The notes: generated by a model from the sequence alone, not told the origin. Counted from the first letter of the stretch, positions 25,155-33,801 are shown. The stretch is 64,000 nt of DNA from Longibacter salinarum (GCF_002554795.1 NZ_PDEQ01000011.1:42625-106624); one strand, 5' to 3'. A program made the numbers and translations.

Positions 25155-27533
25155 TCATTCGTCACGGAGCGTCGTGGCCGGATCCAGGCGGGCCGCCCGA
25201 ATCGCCTGTCCGCCAAGGGCCAGCGCACCGACGCTGAGAGCGAGAAGGGCCGTCACGGTGAAGGGGGCCGCGCCAATCGATGCGCGGTACGCGAACTCCT
25301 CGAGCCATCGCTGCATCAGGAGGTAGGCGATCGGCGTGCCCACGACCAGGGCAACACCCACCAGAACAGCGTACTCGCGCGTCATGAGGCCGATGACGTT
25401 CGAAAGGGACGCGCCGAGGGCCTTTCGAATGCCGATCTCCTTCGTGCGCTGCTGCACGGCGTGAGCGGCCAGACCGTAGAGACCCAGACACGCGATCACG
25501 ATGGCGATCAGAGCGAACGCGGAAAAGAGCCAGCTCAGCCGCTGCTCCGACCGGTACATCGCATCAAACTTCTCGTCGAGAAAGGTGACCTCGATTTCTG
25601 AAGAGGGGGCGATATCGGCAAGCGCCGTGCGAATGTGCTCAACGCTGCCCGGAATGTCGTCGGATGCGAGGCGGACCGCCAGATCACCGTTTACGACGTT
25701 CCCCCACGGCGTATGCATCATGAGAATGAACGGCTTAATCGGCTCTTGCAGCGACGATTGGTGGAAGTCTCGAACGACCCCGATGACTTTCAATGACCGG
25801 TCACTGAGAGAGAACGGTTTTCCAACCGCCTCTGACGGAGTCCAGCCCATCTCTTTCACGCTGCGCTCATTCAACATGACCGTCTGCGTCCGATCCGAAC
25901 GGCGCTCTGCGTCGAAGGCCCGCCCGGCGATCACCTCCATTCCGAGCGTCTGGATGTAGTAAGCATCCACAACTCCAATCTTGAACAAGGTCTGCCCAAC
26001 ATCTTCTGACCGGTTGTTCTGAGATGAGAGATCGGATGGCTCGAAGCTAAAACCAAACATAGAGCTTCCGGGGACGCCCGAGGCGAGCGTCACGTGCTCG
26101 ACGGACTCATACTGTGCAACACGTTCTCGTACGACGTCGCGACTCTTCCAGGCATTCTCCGGAAGCGACACGACGGCAACCTGTTCGCCGTTGAAGCCGA
26201 GGTTCTTGGTCTGCACGTAGTCGAGTTGCGTGTAAATGACGGCCGTGCTCGCAATCAAGATGACGGAGACCGCGAACTGCAGTGTGATGAGGCCCCGATG
26301 GAGCCAGCCACCACCGTGCGACGTTGTTTGGCTGTGTCGACGGAATACGGCGGCCGGGCGAAAGCGCGCCATGGCGACACCCGGATACACACCGGCGGCC
26401 AACCCCACTACGACGCCGAAACTGAGCATGAATCCAGCAATGGAAAGCCAGTGCGCGCGGATCGACAGGTCCGTCGACATAACCTGATTGAAGGCCGGCA
26501 GCACCACGGTCGCGAGTGCCAAAGCAAGCAACGACGCCCCGAGGGCCAGAAGCACCGATTCGCCGAGGAAGCGCCTCGCCAGCGTTCCCCGGCTCGCGCC
26601 GAGCGTCTTGTGTACGGCAATTTCTCGCGCTCGGCGCTGGGCCTGAAGGGTTGCCAGGTTGACGTAGTTGATCCCCGCGAGGAAAAGCATGAGAAGCGAA
26701 GCCACACTGAAGATATAAAGGTATCTCCACTGCCCCCGAAAGCCGTCCGCCTCAAAGAGATCGGAAAGGTAATACGACGATAGGTCGACTGCTATGTACG
26801 TCCATCTTCCTTTTCTTTCTTGCAATACATCTATTGCATGAGGGAGAAAGGACTCCGCCGACTCAGGACGCTGAAGAAGGACAAACGTTTTGTACGCCAA
26901 AGCCCCCCATCTTTCCTTCATCGACCCTTTCTCAGGAATGGGTCGAAGAGCATCGAACTGGATTGAGGACGCACGGGGGACATTGTCGACCACAGCACGC
27001 ACCGTAAATGGACCGGACTCATCCGCATCCCCAAGGTGCACGGACGCACCGATCACCTTCTCCTCTCCGAACAACCGATCAGCCATTGCTGTGGTTAATG
27101 CGATACTCTTGGGCTCCGTTAAGGCCCGTTTCAGATCACCGCTCACAACGGGAAACGAGAACACCTCTGCGAACGACGGTTCAGCCTGTACGACCTGGAC
27201 CGGTGCCGTCGCCTTCTCGCCCGGCCGCTTCATCGGACGCGACTGATCGCGAATACGAACGACCTCCTCCACACGCGGCAACTTCTCGCGAAGCATCTCT
27301 CCCATCGGATACGACATTGAAGGCATCCGCCCGAGGAGATCGTTTTCGACCCCGAGGACTTTGATCCGATCGCTGTTTTCGTGGAACGCGTCGTACCGCA
27401 ACTCCTCGGCCGTGTAGAGCCCGATCAGCAAACACGTGGCAAGAGCGACCGTCAGCCCAACGAGATTGATTCCCGTGTAGACCGGACGGCGACGCAGTTG
27501 GCGCAACAGAACGTGGAGGACGCTGAACTTCAT
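25155..27533 (-). CDS. ABC transporter permease, double MacB/FtsX type (4)
   Basis: This 792-residue permease is nearly identical in its core to the next gene upstream (27596-29974), which has the same length. Helix 1 is at ~17-37 (YTGINLVGLTVALATCLLIGLYTAEELRYDAFH). The coupling motifs are QAQRRAREIAVHKTLGASRG near 290 and AVQQRTKEIGIRKALGASLSN near 690. The two diverge mainly in the periplasmic parts (for example FEPSDLSSQ versus HEPSEFSAQ). The pair is a recent tandem duplication with probable gene conversion. Divergence in the exposed domains could give different partners or ligands. Confidence 0.9.
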   Translation of the reverse strand: MKFSVLHVLLRQLRRRPVYTGINLVGLTVALATCLLIGLYTAEELRYDAFHENSDRIKVLGVENDLLGRMPSMSYPMGEMLREKLPRVEEVVRIRDQSRPMKRPGEKATAPVQVVQAEPSFAEVFSFPVVSGDLKRALTEPKSIALTTAMADRLFGEEKVIGASVHLGDADESGPFTVRAVVDNVPRASSIQFDALRPIPEKGSMKERWGALAYKTFVLLQRPESAESFLPHAIDVLQERKGRWTYIAVDLSSYYLSDLFEADGFRGQWRYLYIFSVASLLMLFLAGINYVNLATLQAQRRAREIAVHKTLGASRGTLARRFLGESVLLALGASLLALALATVVLPAFNQVMSTDLSIRAHWLSIAGFMLSFGVVVGLAAGVYPGVAMARFRPAAVFRRHSQTTSHGGGWLHRGLITLQFAVSVILIASTAVIYTQLDYVQTKNLGFNGEQVAVVSLPENAWKSRDVVRERVAQYESVEHVTLASGVPGSSMFGFSFEPSDLSSQNNRSEDVGQTLFKIGVVDAYYIQTLGMEVIAGRAFDAERRSDRTQTVMLNERSVKEMGWTPSEAVGKPFSLSDRSLKVIGVVRDFHQSSLQEPIKPFILMMHTPWGNVVNGDLAVRLASDDIPGSVEHIRTALADIAPSSEIEVTFLDEKFDAMYRSEQRLSWLFSAFALIAIVIACLGLYGLAAHAVQQRTKEIGIRKALGASLSNVIGLMTREYAVLVGVALVVGTPIAYLLMQRWLEEFAYRASIGAAPFTVTALLALSVGALALGGQAIRAARLDPATTLRDE

Positions 27534-27595
27534 GGATACGTGTTAGCTACTGAAAGTCGGTTGAGACGCGGAGGTCGATGGGATGGGTCCGCGTG

Positions 27596-29974
27596 TCATT
27601 CGTCCCGAAGCGTCGTGGCGGGATCCAGGCGGGCTGCCCGAATCGCCTGTCCGCCGAGGGCCAGCGCACCGACGGTGAGAGCGAGCAAGGCCGTCACGGT
27701 GAAGGGGGCCGCGCCGATCGTTGCGCGGTACGCGAACTCCTCGAGCCATCGCTGCATCAAGAGGTAGGCGATCGGCGTGCCGAGGACCAGCGCGACGCCC
27801 ACCAGAACGGCGTACTCGCGCGTCACGAGGCCGATAATGTTGGAAAGGGACGCCCCGAGGGCTTTGCGAATGCCGATCTCCTTCGTTCGCTGCTGCACGG
27901 CGTGGGCGGCCAGACCGTAAAGGCCGAGACACGCAATCACGATGGCGATCAGAGCGAACGCGGAAAAGAGCCAGCTCAGCCGCTGCTCCGATCGGTACAT
28001 CGCATCGAATTTATCGTCGAGAAAGGTGACCTCGATTTCTGAAAAGGGGGCGATATCGGCAAGCGCCGTGCGAATGTGCTCAACGCCGCCTGGGATGTCG
28101 CTGGAGGCCAACTGGACGGCCAGATCGCCGTCTCCGCGACTCCACTTCGGTGTGTGCATCATGAGAACGATCGGCTCGATAGGCTCATGCAACGACGATT
28201 GGTGAAAGTCGCGCACGACGCCGACGACCGTGTTCGACCGATCATCGATCGAAAACGGTTTTCCGATCGCCTCTTCGGGCGTCCACCCCATCTCTTTCGC
28301 TCCGCGCTCATTCAACATGACCGTCTGCGTACGGTCGGAACGGCGCTCTGCGTCGAAGGCCCGCCCGGCGATCACATCCATTCCGAGCGTCGGGATGTAC
28401 TGCGCGTCCACGATGCCGAACATGAACGTCACCGACTCCACATCTTCCGATCGGTTGTGCTGAGCGGAAAACTCGGACGGTTCATGTCCAAATCTCATAC
28501 GAAACGCCCCGGGAAGCCCCACGGCGAGCGTCATTCGCTCCACCGAGGGATGCTCCGAAATGCGATCGCGCACGACATCCCGGCTCTTCCACGCGTCTTC
28601 TGGGAGCGACACCACCGCGACCTGTTCGCCGTTGAAGCCGAGGTTCTTGGTCTGAACGTAATCGAGCTGCGTGTAAATGACGGCCGTGCTCGCGATCAAG
28701 ATGACGGAAATAGCAAACTGCAGCGTGATGAGCCCCCGGTGCAGCCAGCCACCACCGTGCGTCGTCGTTCGGCTGTGTCGACGGAATACGGCGGCCGGGC
28801 GAAAGCGCGCCATGGCGACGCCGGGATACACACCGGCGGCCAACCCCACTACGACGCCGAAACTGAGCATGAATCCAGCAATGGAAAGCCAGTGCGCGCG
28901 GATCGACAGGTCCGTCGACATAACCTGATTGAAGGCCGGCAGCACCGCAGCCGCCAGTGCCAGCGCGAGAACCGAGGCCCCGACCGCGAGAAGCACCGAC
29001 TCGCCGAGGAAGCGCCGCGCCAGCGTACTCTGGCTCGCTCCGAGCGTCTTGTGTACGGCAATTTCTCGCGCCCGGCGTTGGGCCTGAAGGGTTGCCAGAT
29101 TGACGTAGTTGATCCCCGCGAGCAGAAGCACGAGCAGCGAGGCTACACCGAAGATGTACAGGTATTTCCACTGACCTCGGAAGCCGTCGGCTTGATAGAG
29201 ACCGGAAAGGTAAAACGAAGACAGGTCCACGGCTGTGTACTCCCAACTTCGCTCGCCCTCACTTAAGATCTCCGACGCGTGACGTAGAAATGATTCCGTC
29301 GGCTCCGGACGATCGAGCAAAAGGAAGGTTTGATACATCAGAGCCCCCCAGCCATCTTTTTGCGCTCCCTTCTCCGGAATGGGGCGGAGGGCGTCGAACT
29401 GAATCGATGACGTTTCGGGGGTATCGTCGACCACGGCACGCACCGTATGCGGATCAGCGTTGTCCGCGGCCGAAAGGTAGACGGCTGTCCCGAGAGCCTT
29501 TTCTTCCCCAAACAATCGCTCGGCCATAGACGCACTGAGAGCGATGCTCCCCGGCTCGGTCAAAGCACGTTCGAGGTCGCCGCTCACGACCGAAAACGAA
29601 AACACTTGAGCAAAGGACGGTTCGGCCTGGAGAACGTTTACGGGGTTGGTCCCCTTTTCCCCGGCTCGCTTCAGCGGCATCGTCTCCTCCCGAATACGAA
29701 CGACCTCTTCGACGCGCGGGGAGTTCTCGCGAAGCGTCTCCCCCATCGGATAGGACGTCGCCGTCACGCGACCGAAGAAGTCGCTATCGATTCCGAGAAC
29801 TTTGATGCGATCGCTGTTTGCGTGGAAGGCGTCGTACCGCAACTCCTCGGCCGTGTAGAGCCCGATCAGTAGGCACGTGGCGAGCGCGACCGTCAGCCCG
29901 ACGAGGTTGATCCCCGTGTACACCGGACGGCGACGAAGCTGGCGAAAAAGGACGTGTAGAGATCCCAGTTTCAT
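27596..29974 (-). CDS. ABC transporter permease, double MacB/FtsX type (5)
   Basis: This 792-residue permease is the tandem duplicate of the gene at 25155-27533, from which it is separated by 62 bases. It has the same eight-helix double MacB/FtsX plan, with QAQRRAREIAVHKTLGASQS and AVQQRTKEIGIRKALGASLSN coupling motifs. A stretch of about 175 bases in the middle differs from the paralogue at only two positions, including silent ones. The periplasmic loops carry most differences. It is the first permease of the operon, about 50 bases after the PDZ gene. Confidence 0.9.
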   Translation of the reverse strand: MKLGSLHVLFRQLRRRPVYTGINLVGLTVALATCLLIGLYTAEELRYDAFHANSDRIKVLGIDSDFFGRVTATSYPMGETLRENSPRVEEVVRIREETMPLKRAGEKGTNPVNVLQAEPSFAQVFSFSVVSGDLERALTEPGSIALSASMAERLFGEEKALGTAVYLSAADNADPHTVRAVVDDTPETSSIQFDALRPIPEKGAQKDGWGALMYQTFLLLDRPEPTESFLRHASEILSEGERSWEYTAVDLSSFYLSGLYQADGFRGQWKYLYIFGVASLLVLLLAGINYVNLATLQAQRRAREIAVHKTLGASQSTLARRFLGESVLLAVGASVLALALAAAVLPAFNQVMSTDLSIRAHWLSIAGFMLSFGVVVGLAAGVYPGVAMARFRPAAVFRRHSRTTTHGGGWLHRGLITLQFAISVILIASTAVIYTQLDYVQTKNLGFNGEQVAVVSLPEDAWKSRDVVRDRISEHPSVERMTLAVGLPGAFRMRFGHEPSEFSAQHNRSEDVESVTFMFGIVDAQYIPTLGMDVIAGRAFDAERRSDRTQTVMLNERGAKEMGWTPEEAIGKPFSIDDRSNTVVGVVRDFHQSSLHEPIEPIVLMMHTPKWSRGDGDLAVQLASSDIPGGVEHIRTALADIAPFSEIEVTFLDDKFDAMYRSEQRLSWLFSAFALIAIVIACLGLYGLAAHAVQQRTKEIGIRKALGASLSNIIGLVTREYAVLVGVALVLGTPIAYLLMQRWLEEFAYRATIGAAPFTVTALLALTVGALALGGQAIRAARLDPATTLRDE

Positions 29975-30028
29975 GGGTACGGATTGACTTCGAAGAAACC
30001 TGAGCGCGGACGTCGGATGATGACGGCG

Positions 30029-30790
30029 TTACGCGGACCCACCGCTCTTCGGAGCAAGCGAGATTGTTCGCTCCGGACCGTCTAGATGTGTTTGTACGTG
30101 CAGATCGATCGCTCCTCCGGAGGGCGTCTCCCGCAGTGCGGCACGGAGGTCGAGTGGACTGGCCCGACGCACGTCCCCGACGGCAGCGACATACATCCCG
30201 GCCTTCAAACCTGCCGCGTCGGCCGATGAGCCGGAAACGACACTTGCAATCTGCAGATGAGGGACGGTAGTTGTTGCAGAGCCGATTCCGTTCAGGTCTG
30301 CCCCCGCGACGCGCAGTCCGATGGACGGGAACGTCACCGCGTAGTAGGGCGCTGGCGCCCAGATCCAGTCGACGGTCAGTTCATCAACCGTCTCGCGCAC
30401 AGCGACCTCGGCCCGCAGTGTGCCGTTGTTGAAGATTTGCCAGCCTCCTCCCTTTCGGACGACGTGGCTCCCATCTACCGGTCGGCCATCCACGTGGAGC
30501 GACACCGTTCGCCCGCGGATCGCTACGCCGACATCACCCTCGACGTACACGAGGCGGCTTGCCTCCGCTTCATCGACAATACCGAACGACAAGCCGGGCA
30601 TGCTCTCGCCTGCGGCGATGTCTTCGAGCGCCTCGGGCTGCGGTGGCTCCGGCGGCATGGGGTCGGCAATGGCATGGATCGCCGACGAGGCCGTCGTCAC
30701 CGCGAGCGTCGCAACAGGCGCGACCTCTGACACGATGGTCCCGAAGACGATAGCGAGAAGACTCAGCAGGTAGGAGATAAACGTGTACAT
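30029..30790 (-). CDS. PDZ-domain envelope protein, first gene of permease operon
   Basis: The 253-residue product begins with a hydrophobic segment (FISYLLSLLAIVFGTIVSEVAP) that is a signal peptide or anchor. A Pro-rich linker follows at ~44-55. Residues ~75-140 are a beta-rich module containing HVDGRPVDGSHVVRKGGGWQIF. Residues ~175-245 are PDZ-like: LQIASVVSGSSADAAGLKAGMYVAAVGDVRRASPLDLRAALRETPSGG. No protease residues are seen. As the promoter-proximal gene it may be a periplasmic substrate or peptide sensor for the permeases (inference). The 28-bp repeat array lies 26 bases upstream. Confidence 0.75.
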   Translation of the reverse strand: MYTFISYLLSLLAIVFGTIVSEVAPVATLAVTTASSAIHAIADPMPPEPPQPEALEDIAAGESMPGLSFGIVDEAEASRLVYVEGDVGVAIRGRTVSLHVDGRPVDGSHVVRKGGGWQIFNNGTLRAEVAVRETVDELTVDWIWAPAPYYAVTFPSIGLRVAGADLNGIGSATTTVPHLQIASVVSGSSADAAGLKAGMYVAAVGDVRRASPLDLRAALRETPSGGAIDLHVQTHLDGPERTISLAPKSGGSA

Positions 30791-30816
30791 GGGCGGCCTG
30801 GAGCGTCGACGTTTAC

Positions 30817-30900
30817 GTTGTCGGTCTGGAAATCACCACACTACATTGTCGTTCTGGATGTAACCAGACTACGCTGTTGTAGTGGATGTAACCAGACTAC
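30817..30900 (-). promoter_or_regulatory. Three tandem 28-bp repeats, probable operator of permease operon
   Basis: Three head-to-tail 28-bp units fill 30817-30844, 30845-30872 and 30873-30900. Units 2 and 3 share an identical 18-bp core, TGGATGTAACCAGACTAC. Unit 1 is diverged. In unit 2 the core is a dyad, CTGG-N6-CCAG. The array ends 26 bases before the PDZ start codon, placing it over the promoter or leader. Tandem dyads spaced 28 bp apart suggest cooperative binding of a dimeric regulator. Confidence 0.65.
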
Positions 30901-31115
30901 AACGCGTGTACCACGTCGAGTCGCCACCGGATACTGCCGTTCTCGCACTCTGAAGGCCGGTCTCGAAAATGGTCGGTGTGCGGATCCGCACAGACCGTGT
31001 GCGGCAGCGCTCACGACATCGGCCGGAGTCGAGGAAATCGGTTGCCAACCGGGAACGACGAAAAACGCAGACTACGCCCGACGAGCACACCTATTCCGCA
31101 CCAGACAGGTACGAG

Positions 31116-31171
31116 CGGGAGAAAGGGAGACAGGGAGAGAGGGGGGCTGGGAGAACGGGGGCGCGGGAGAG
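31116..31171. repeat. Octamer purine array (NGGGAGAN)7
   Basis: Seven contiguous 8-bp units such as AGGGAGAC, TGGGAGAA and CGGGAGAG, with two degenerate GGGGG variants. It ends 12 bases before the inverted-end element copy B. Confidence 0.8.
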
Positions 31172-31183
31172 CCGAACTCTGAT

Positions 31184-31368
31184 AACCTGTTTGGCGGATG
31201 GGGTGCGAAAACGTAAACGCAGCCGTTCATGTTGATCGTCGGCCTGACGGTTCCTCTTTCGCAATGCCGTAATAGATACGGCGTCTGATATGATCAGGCT
31301 TCGTGTTACAAGTGGCGCGAAGACCGACTGTTGGGGGGCTTGGCACAAGGGTGCCCGTCAAACAGCTT
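31184..31368. repeat. Inverted-end element, copy B (~185 bp)
   Basis: The left end AACCTGTTTGGCGGA (31184-31198) is identical to that of copy C at 36547. The right end is degraded (GCCCGTCAAACAGCTT). The interior shares GCCTGACGGT and nearby blocks with copy C. There is no ORF. Confidence 0.6.
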
Positions 31369-31469
31369 CTGCGGGTTCCGGCAACGCGGGTAACATCTCG
31401 GGACCATCCAGACCCGTCGTTTCTGGTTCACTTCGATGCTCGGCCCTGCTTCTGTTATTAAAGGGATCA

Positions 31470-31499
31470 AGCGTCGCACGGCCGTGCGACGCTGTTTTT
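31470..31499 (+). terminator. Strong intrinsic terminator without an assigned gene
   Basis: AGCGTCGCACGG pairs perfectly with CCGTGCGACGCT as a 12-bp palindrome, followed by GTTTTTG on the plus strand. No plus-strand coding gene lies upstream. It could end a small RNA, or act as a weaker bidirectional terminator for the pterin genes on the opposite strand. Confidence 0.75.
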
Positions 31500-31547
31500 G
31501 TAAACTGTCTCGGTGGAGATTCCCTTTAGGTTACCCGGCAGCCCGCC

Positions 31548-31582
31548 GAACCTTGAACCGTGAACTCTGAACCCTGAACTTA
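31548..31582. repeat. Heptamer array (GAACCNT)5
   Basis: Five 7-bp units (GAACCTT, GAACCGT, GAACTCT, GAACCCT, GAACTTA) end three bases before the stop codon of the sepiapterin-reductase-like gene. The unit is the reverse complement of the GGTTCAG family at 15751 and 62813. Confidence 0.8.
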
Positions 31583-31584
31583 CA

Positions 31585-32280
31585 TCACACATCCCCTTCC
31601 TGAGGGCGCAGCAGAATTTCTTCCACGACCGTACGCGGCGAGAGGTGGTAGGCGTCGTACACCGCATCGGCGACATCTTCCGGCGCCATGAACCGGTCGT
31701 CCGGCAACTCCGTGCCGTCCCAGCTCGGCGTGCGTGTGGCCCCGGGCATCACCGTCGTGACGCGCAGGCCGTCGTCCTTCGTCTCCTCCCGCACGACGCG
31801 GGCGAGGCCGAGGAGTCCGTGCTTGGCCGCGCAGTAGGCGACGCTCCCGGGATAGGCCGTGATCGATGCGATCGAGCCCATGAAGAAGAGGTGTCCCTGC
31901 CCGGCCTTTCGCATCGGAGCCAGAAATTGCTTGGTCACGACATAGGGCGCGTTCAGGTTCACGTCGACCTGCGCGCGGAACGCATCCGAGGTGGTGTCGT
32001 CGATCGGTGCCGGCGTAAAGGCGCCGGCGTTGTTCACGAGTACGTCGGGCGCGCCCCATTCATCCATGACGGTGCGCGCGGCTTCCTCGACCGCCTCATC
32101 GTCCGTCACGTCGCATGGACACACCATCGCTTCCGCGCCCTGCGACCGGCAGGTCTCGGCAACAGCCTCGAGTTTCGATTCGGTCCGCGACCACAGAGCG
32201 ATCCGGGTCCCCTCCTCCGCAAATCGTTCCGCAATCGCTTTTCCAATTCCCTGACTCGCGCCCGTGACGACAACAACCAT
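31585..32280 (-). CDS. Short-chain dehydrogenase, probable sepiapterin reductase
   Basis: The product has 231 residues from ATG 32280 (MVVVVTGASQGIGKAIAERF). A longer upstream frame is excluded because it runs through repeats and folE. NADP-type Rossmann motifs are TGASQGIG (6-13) and NNAG; the catalytic Ser/Tyr/Lys lie in FFMGSIASI and YCAAK. The C-terminal PRTVVEEILLRPQEGDV and GHLFF closely recall, from memory, the Chlorobium tepidum sepiapterin reductase. It follows the PTPS and folE genes on the same strand, which supports a role as the last enzyme of tetrahydrobiopterin synthesis. A generic SDR is the alternative. Confidence 0.75.
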   Translation of the reverse strand: MVVVVTGASQGIGKAIAERFAEEGTRIALWSRTESKLEAVAETCRSQGAEAMVCPCDVTDDEAVEEAARTVMDEWGAPDVLVNNAGAFTPAPIDDTTSDAFRAQVDVNLNAPYVVTKQFLAPMRKAGQGHLFFMGSIASITAYPGSVAYCAAKHGLLGLARVVREETKDDGLRVTTVMPGATRTPSWDGTELPDDRFMAPEDVADAVYDAYHLSPRTVVEEILLRPQEGDV

Positions 32281-32295
32281 GCTGAGAATGCTAAA

Positions 32296-32376
32296 TTTGA
32301 AGTTCGAAATTCGAAATGTGCAAAAGCGAGAGTGCGAATGAATCTCAACATTTCGCACTTCGCAATCCGCCCTTCG
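32296..32376. repeat. Inverted heptamer arrays between folE and SDR genes
   Basis: The left arm (32296-32323) contains TTTGAAG, TTCGAAA, TTCGAAA, TGTGCAA. The right arm (32349-32376) contains CATTTCG, CACTTCG, CAATCCG, CCCTTCG. The arms are partly complementary and could form an imperfect hairpin in the transcript. The right arm ends 12 bases past the folE stop codon and the left arm begins 16 bases before the SDR start. Confidence 0.75.
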
Positions 32377-32387
32377 ACTTAGTCCTT

Positions 32388-33047
32388 CTAGTCCGTTGCC
32401 CGGATGAGGCGCATGAACTCGGCGCGGGTGCGATGCTCCTCGAATTCGCCGCTCATCGAGCTCGTCGTCGTCATCGAGTTCTGCTTCTCCGCTCCCCGCA
32501 TCATCATGCAAAGGTGGCGAGCCTCGATCACGACCGCCGTGCCGAGAGGCTGTAGCACGTCATCAATTGCATCGCGGATCTGCATCGTCAGGCGCTCCTG
32601 CACCTGCAGGCGTCGGGCAAACACCTCGACCGTTCGCGGGATCTTGCTTAAGCCGACGATCCGGCCATTCGGAATGTAGGCTACGTGCGCCTTACCGTAA
32701 AACGGAAGCATGTGATGCTCGCAAAGCGAGTACAGCTCGATGTCCTTCACGAGGATCATCTCATCATACGCCTCCTCGAAGAGCGCCCCCTCGAGAATCG
32801 CGCGGGCATCCTGCGAGTATCCGTGGGTCAGGAACTGATACGCCTTGGCGACACGCTCAGGCGTTTTCTGCAGCCCCTCACGTTCCGGGTCCTCTCCCAA
32901 CTGGGACAGCACCTCCTGAACGTTCTCGGCGATCGATGTGGTTGCTTGCTCGTCGTACAGGTCGCGTCGCTCGTACAGACGCGGCGGACCACCATGTGGA
33001 GTCCCATTCATACGAAGCTCGTTCGAAAGGATCTTTTTCTCAGACAT
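32388..33047 (-). CDS. folE: GTP cyclohydrolase I
   Basis: This 219-residue enzyme converts GTP to 7,8-dihydroneopterin triphosphate, the common precursor of folate, queuosine and biopterin. The zinc ligands lie in [20 protein letters not shown] and [14 protein letters not shown]. The substrate-binding [23 protein letters not shown] block is intact. The ~40-residue N-terminal extension before [12 protein letters not shown] is a usual variable region. The gene lies between PTPS (51 bases upstream) and the sepiapterin-reductase-like gene, so its product probably feeds biopterin synthesis. Confidence 0.96.
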   Translation of the reverse strand: MSEKKILSNELRMNGTPHGGPPRLYERRDLYDEQATTSIAENVQEVLSQLGEDPEREGLQKTPERVAKAYQFLTHGYSQDARAILEGALFEEAYDEMILVKDIELYSLCEHHMLPFYGKAHVAYIPNGRIVGLSKIPRTVEVFARRLQVQERLTMQIRDAIDDVLQPLGTAVVIEARHLCMMMRGAEKQNSMTTTSSMSGEFEEHRTRAEFMRLIRATD

Positions 33048-33098
33048 GACATCAATGGGGGAAAAGAGGACAGCCAGCGGAGGCGAGAGCGGAATAAA

Positions 33099-33524
33099 TC
33101 ACCGAGGCTCTTGGTCTCCGTAGTATTCAACGTAATTGCGCTCCGTCTCGTATAAGCGAACACAGTGAAGGCGCCCAGACGGAAGTTTGCCTTCAAGCTG
33201 GTTCCAGATAGCGATCGCAAAATTTTCCGTCGACGGAATGACGCCGTCAAGAAAGTCGACGTCGAGGTTCAGGTTCTTGTGGTCCACCTGATCAACGACT
33301 TCCTCGTGGAGCAGGCTTTTCAGGTCGCTGAGGTCGATCACGTACCCGGTGTCCGGATCGGGTTCGCCGGCGACCGTGACCTTCAATACGTAATTGTGGC
33401 CGTGCCAGTTGGGATGGTTGCACGGGCCAAACGTTTCCCGATTCCACTCGTCCGACTTTTCCGGGTTGTGGAGCCGGTGCGCAGCATTAAAATGGACTTT
33501 CCGTGTGACGTACACCGTAGACAT
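33099..33524 (-). CDS. 6-pyruvoyl-tetrahydropterin synthase (PTPS-II type)
   Basis: The product has 141 residues from ATG 33524 (MSTVYVTRKVHFNAAHRLHN). The 51-residue upstream extension in frame is Arg/Cys-rich and rejected. Zinc ligands are His16, His41 and His43. The nucleophile Cys35 lies in CNHPNWHGH, that is Cys-x5-His-Gly-His. Bacterial QueD has Cys-x3-HGH, whereas biopterin-forming PTPS-II enzymes have Cys-x5-HGH, so this gene fits biopterin rather than queuosine synthesis. STENFAIAIWNQLEGKL and VRLYETERNYVEYYG complete the family pattern. It is the first gene of the pterin operon. Confidence 0.85.
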   Translation of the reverse strand: MSTVYVTRKVHFNAAHRLHNPEKSDEWNRETFGPCNHPNWHGHNYVLKVTVAGEPDPDTGYVIDLSDLKSLLHEEVVDQVDHKNLNLDVDFLDGVIPSTENFAIAIWNQLEGKLPSGRLHCVRLYETERNYVEYYGDQEPR

Positions 33525-33801
33525 GGACAGGCGCTCACAGCGCTCGATCACTTCAACAATTCGCGACGTTCTTCGTGCAGCGTTGTACAGACCATAAACG
33601 GGACTGCATGTTCGCTCACCCCACGACTCTTTTACAGTTTCCAGACTGCTTCCTACACCGTACGTACGGATCGGCACATTGCATACCGCATATTCTATGT
33701 CGATATTTGTGACGAAATCTTAAGACCAGAGCCCCTGCTCTCAGCGCAAGCGCCTGCCCCGGCGGTTTCATCCATCTTCTCTTTCCAGTCCTGCATCAAT
33801 C

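Larger units (their letters stand above)
30901..31584. other. Repeat-rich intergenic region without a gene
   Basis: This 684-base region contains, in order, an octamer purine array (31116-31171), the inverted-end element copy B (31184-31368), an orphan strong terminator (31470-31499) and a heptamer array (31548-31582). No ORF is convincing. The stretch from 31369 to 31470 may be an untranslated RNA gene. Confidence 0.55.

Noticed and set aside
31470..31499. Attachment site or origin palindrome
   Set aside because: The perfect palindrome is followed by a T-tract and fits an intrinsic terminator better; no integrase or DnaA boxes are nearby.
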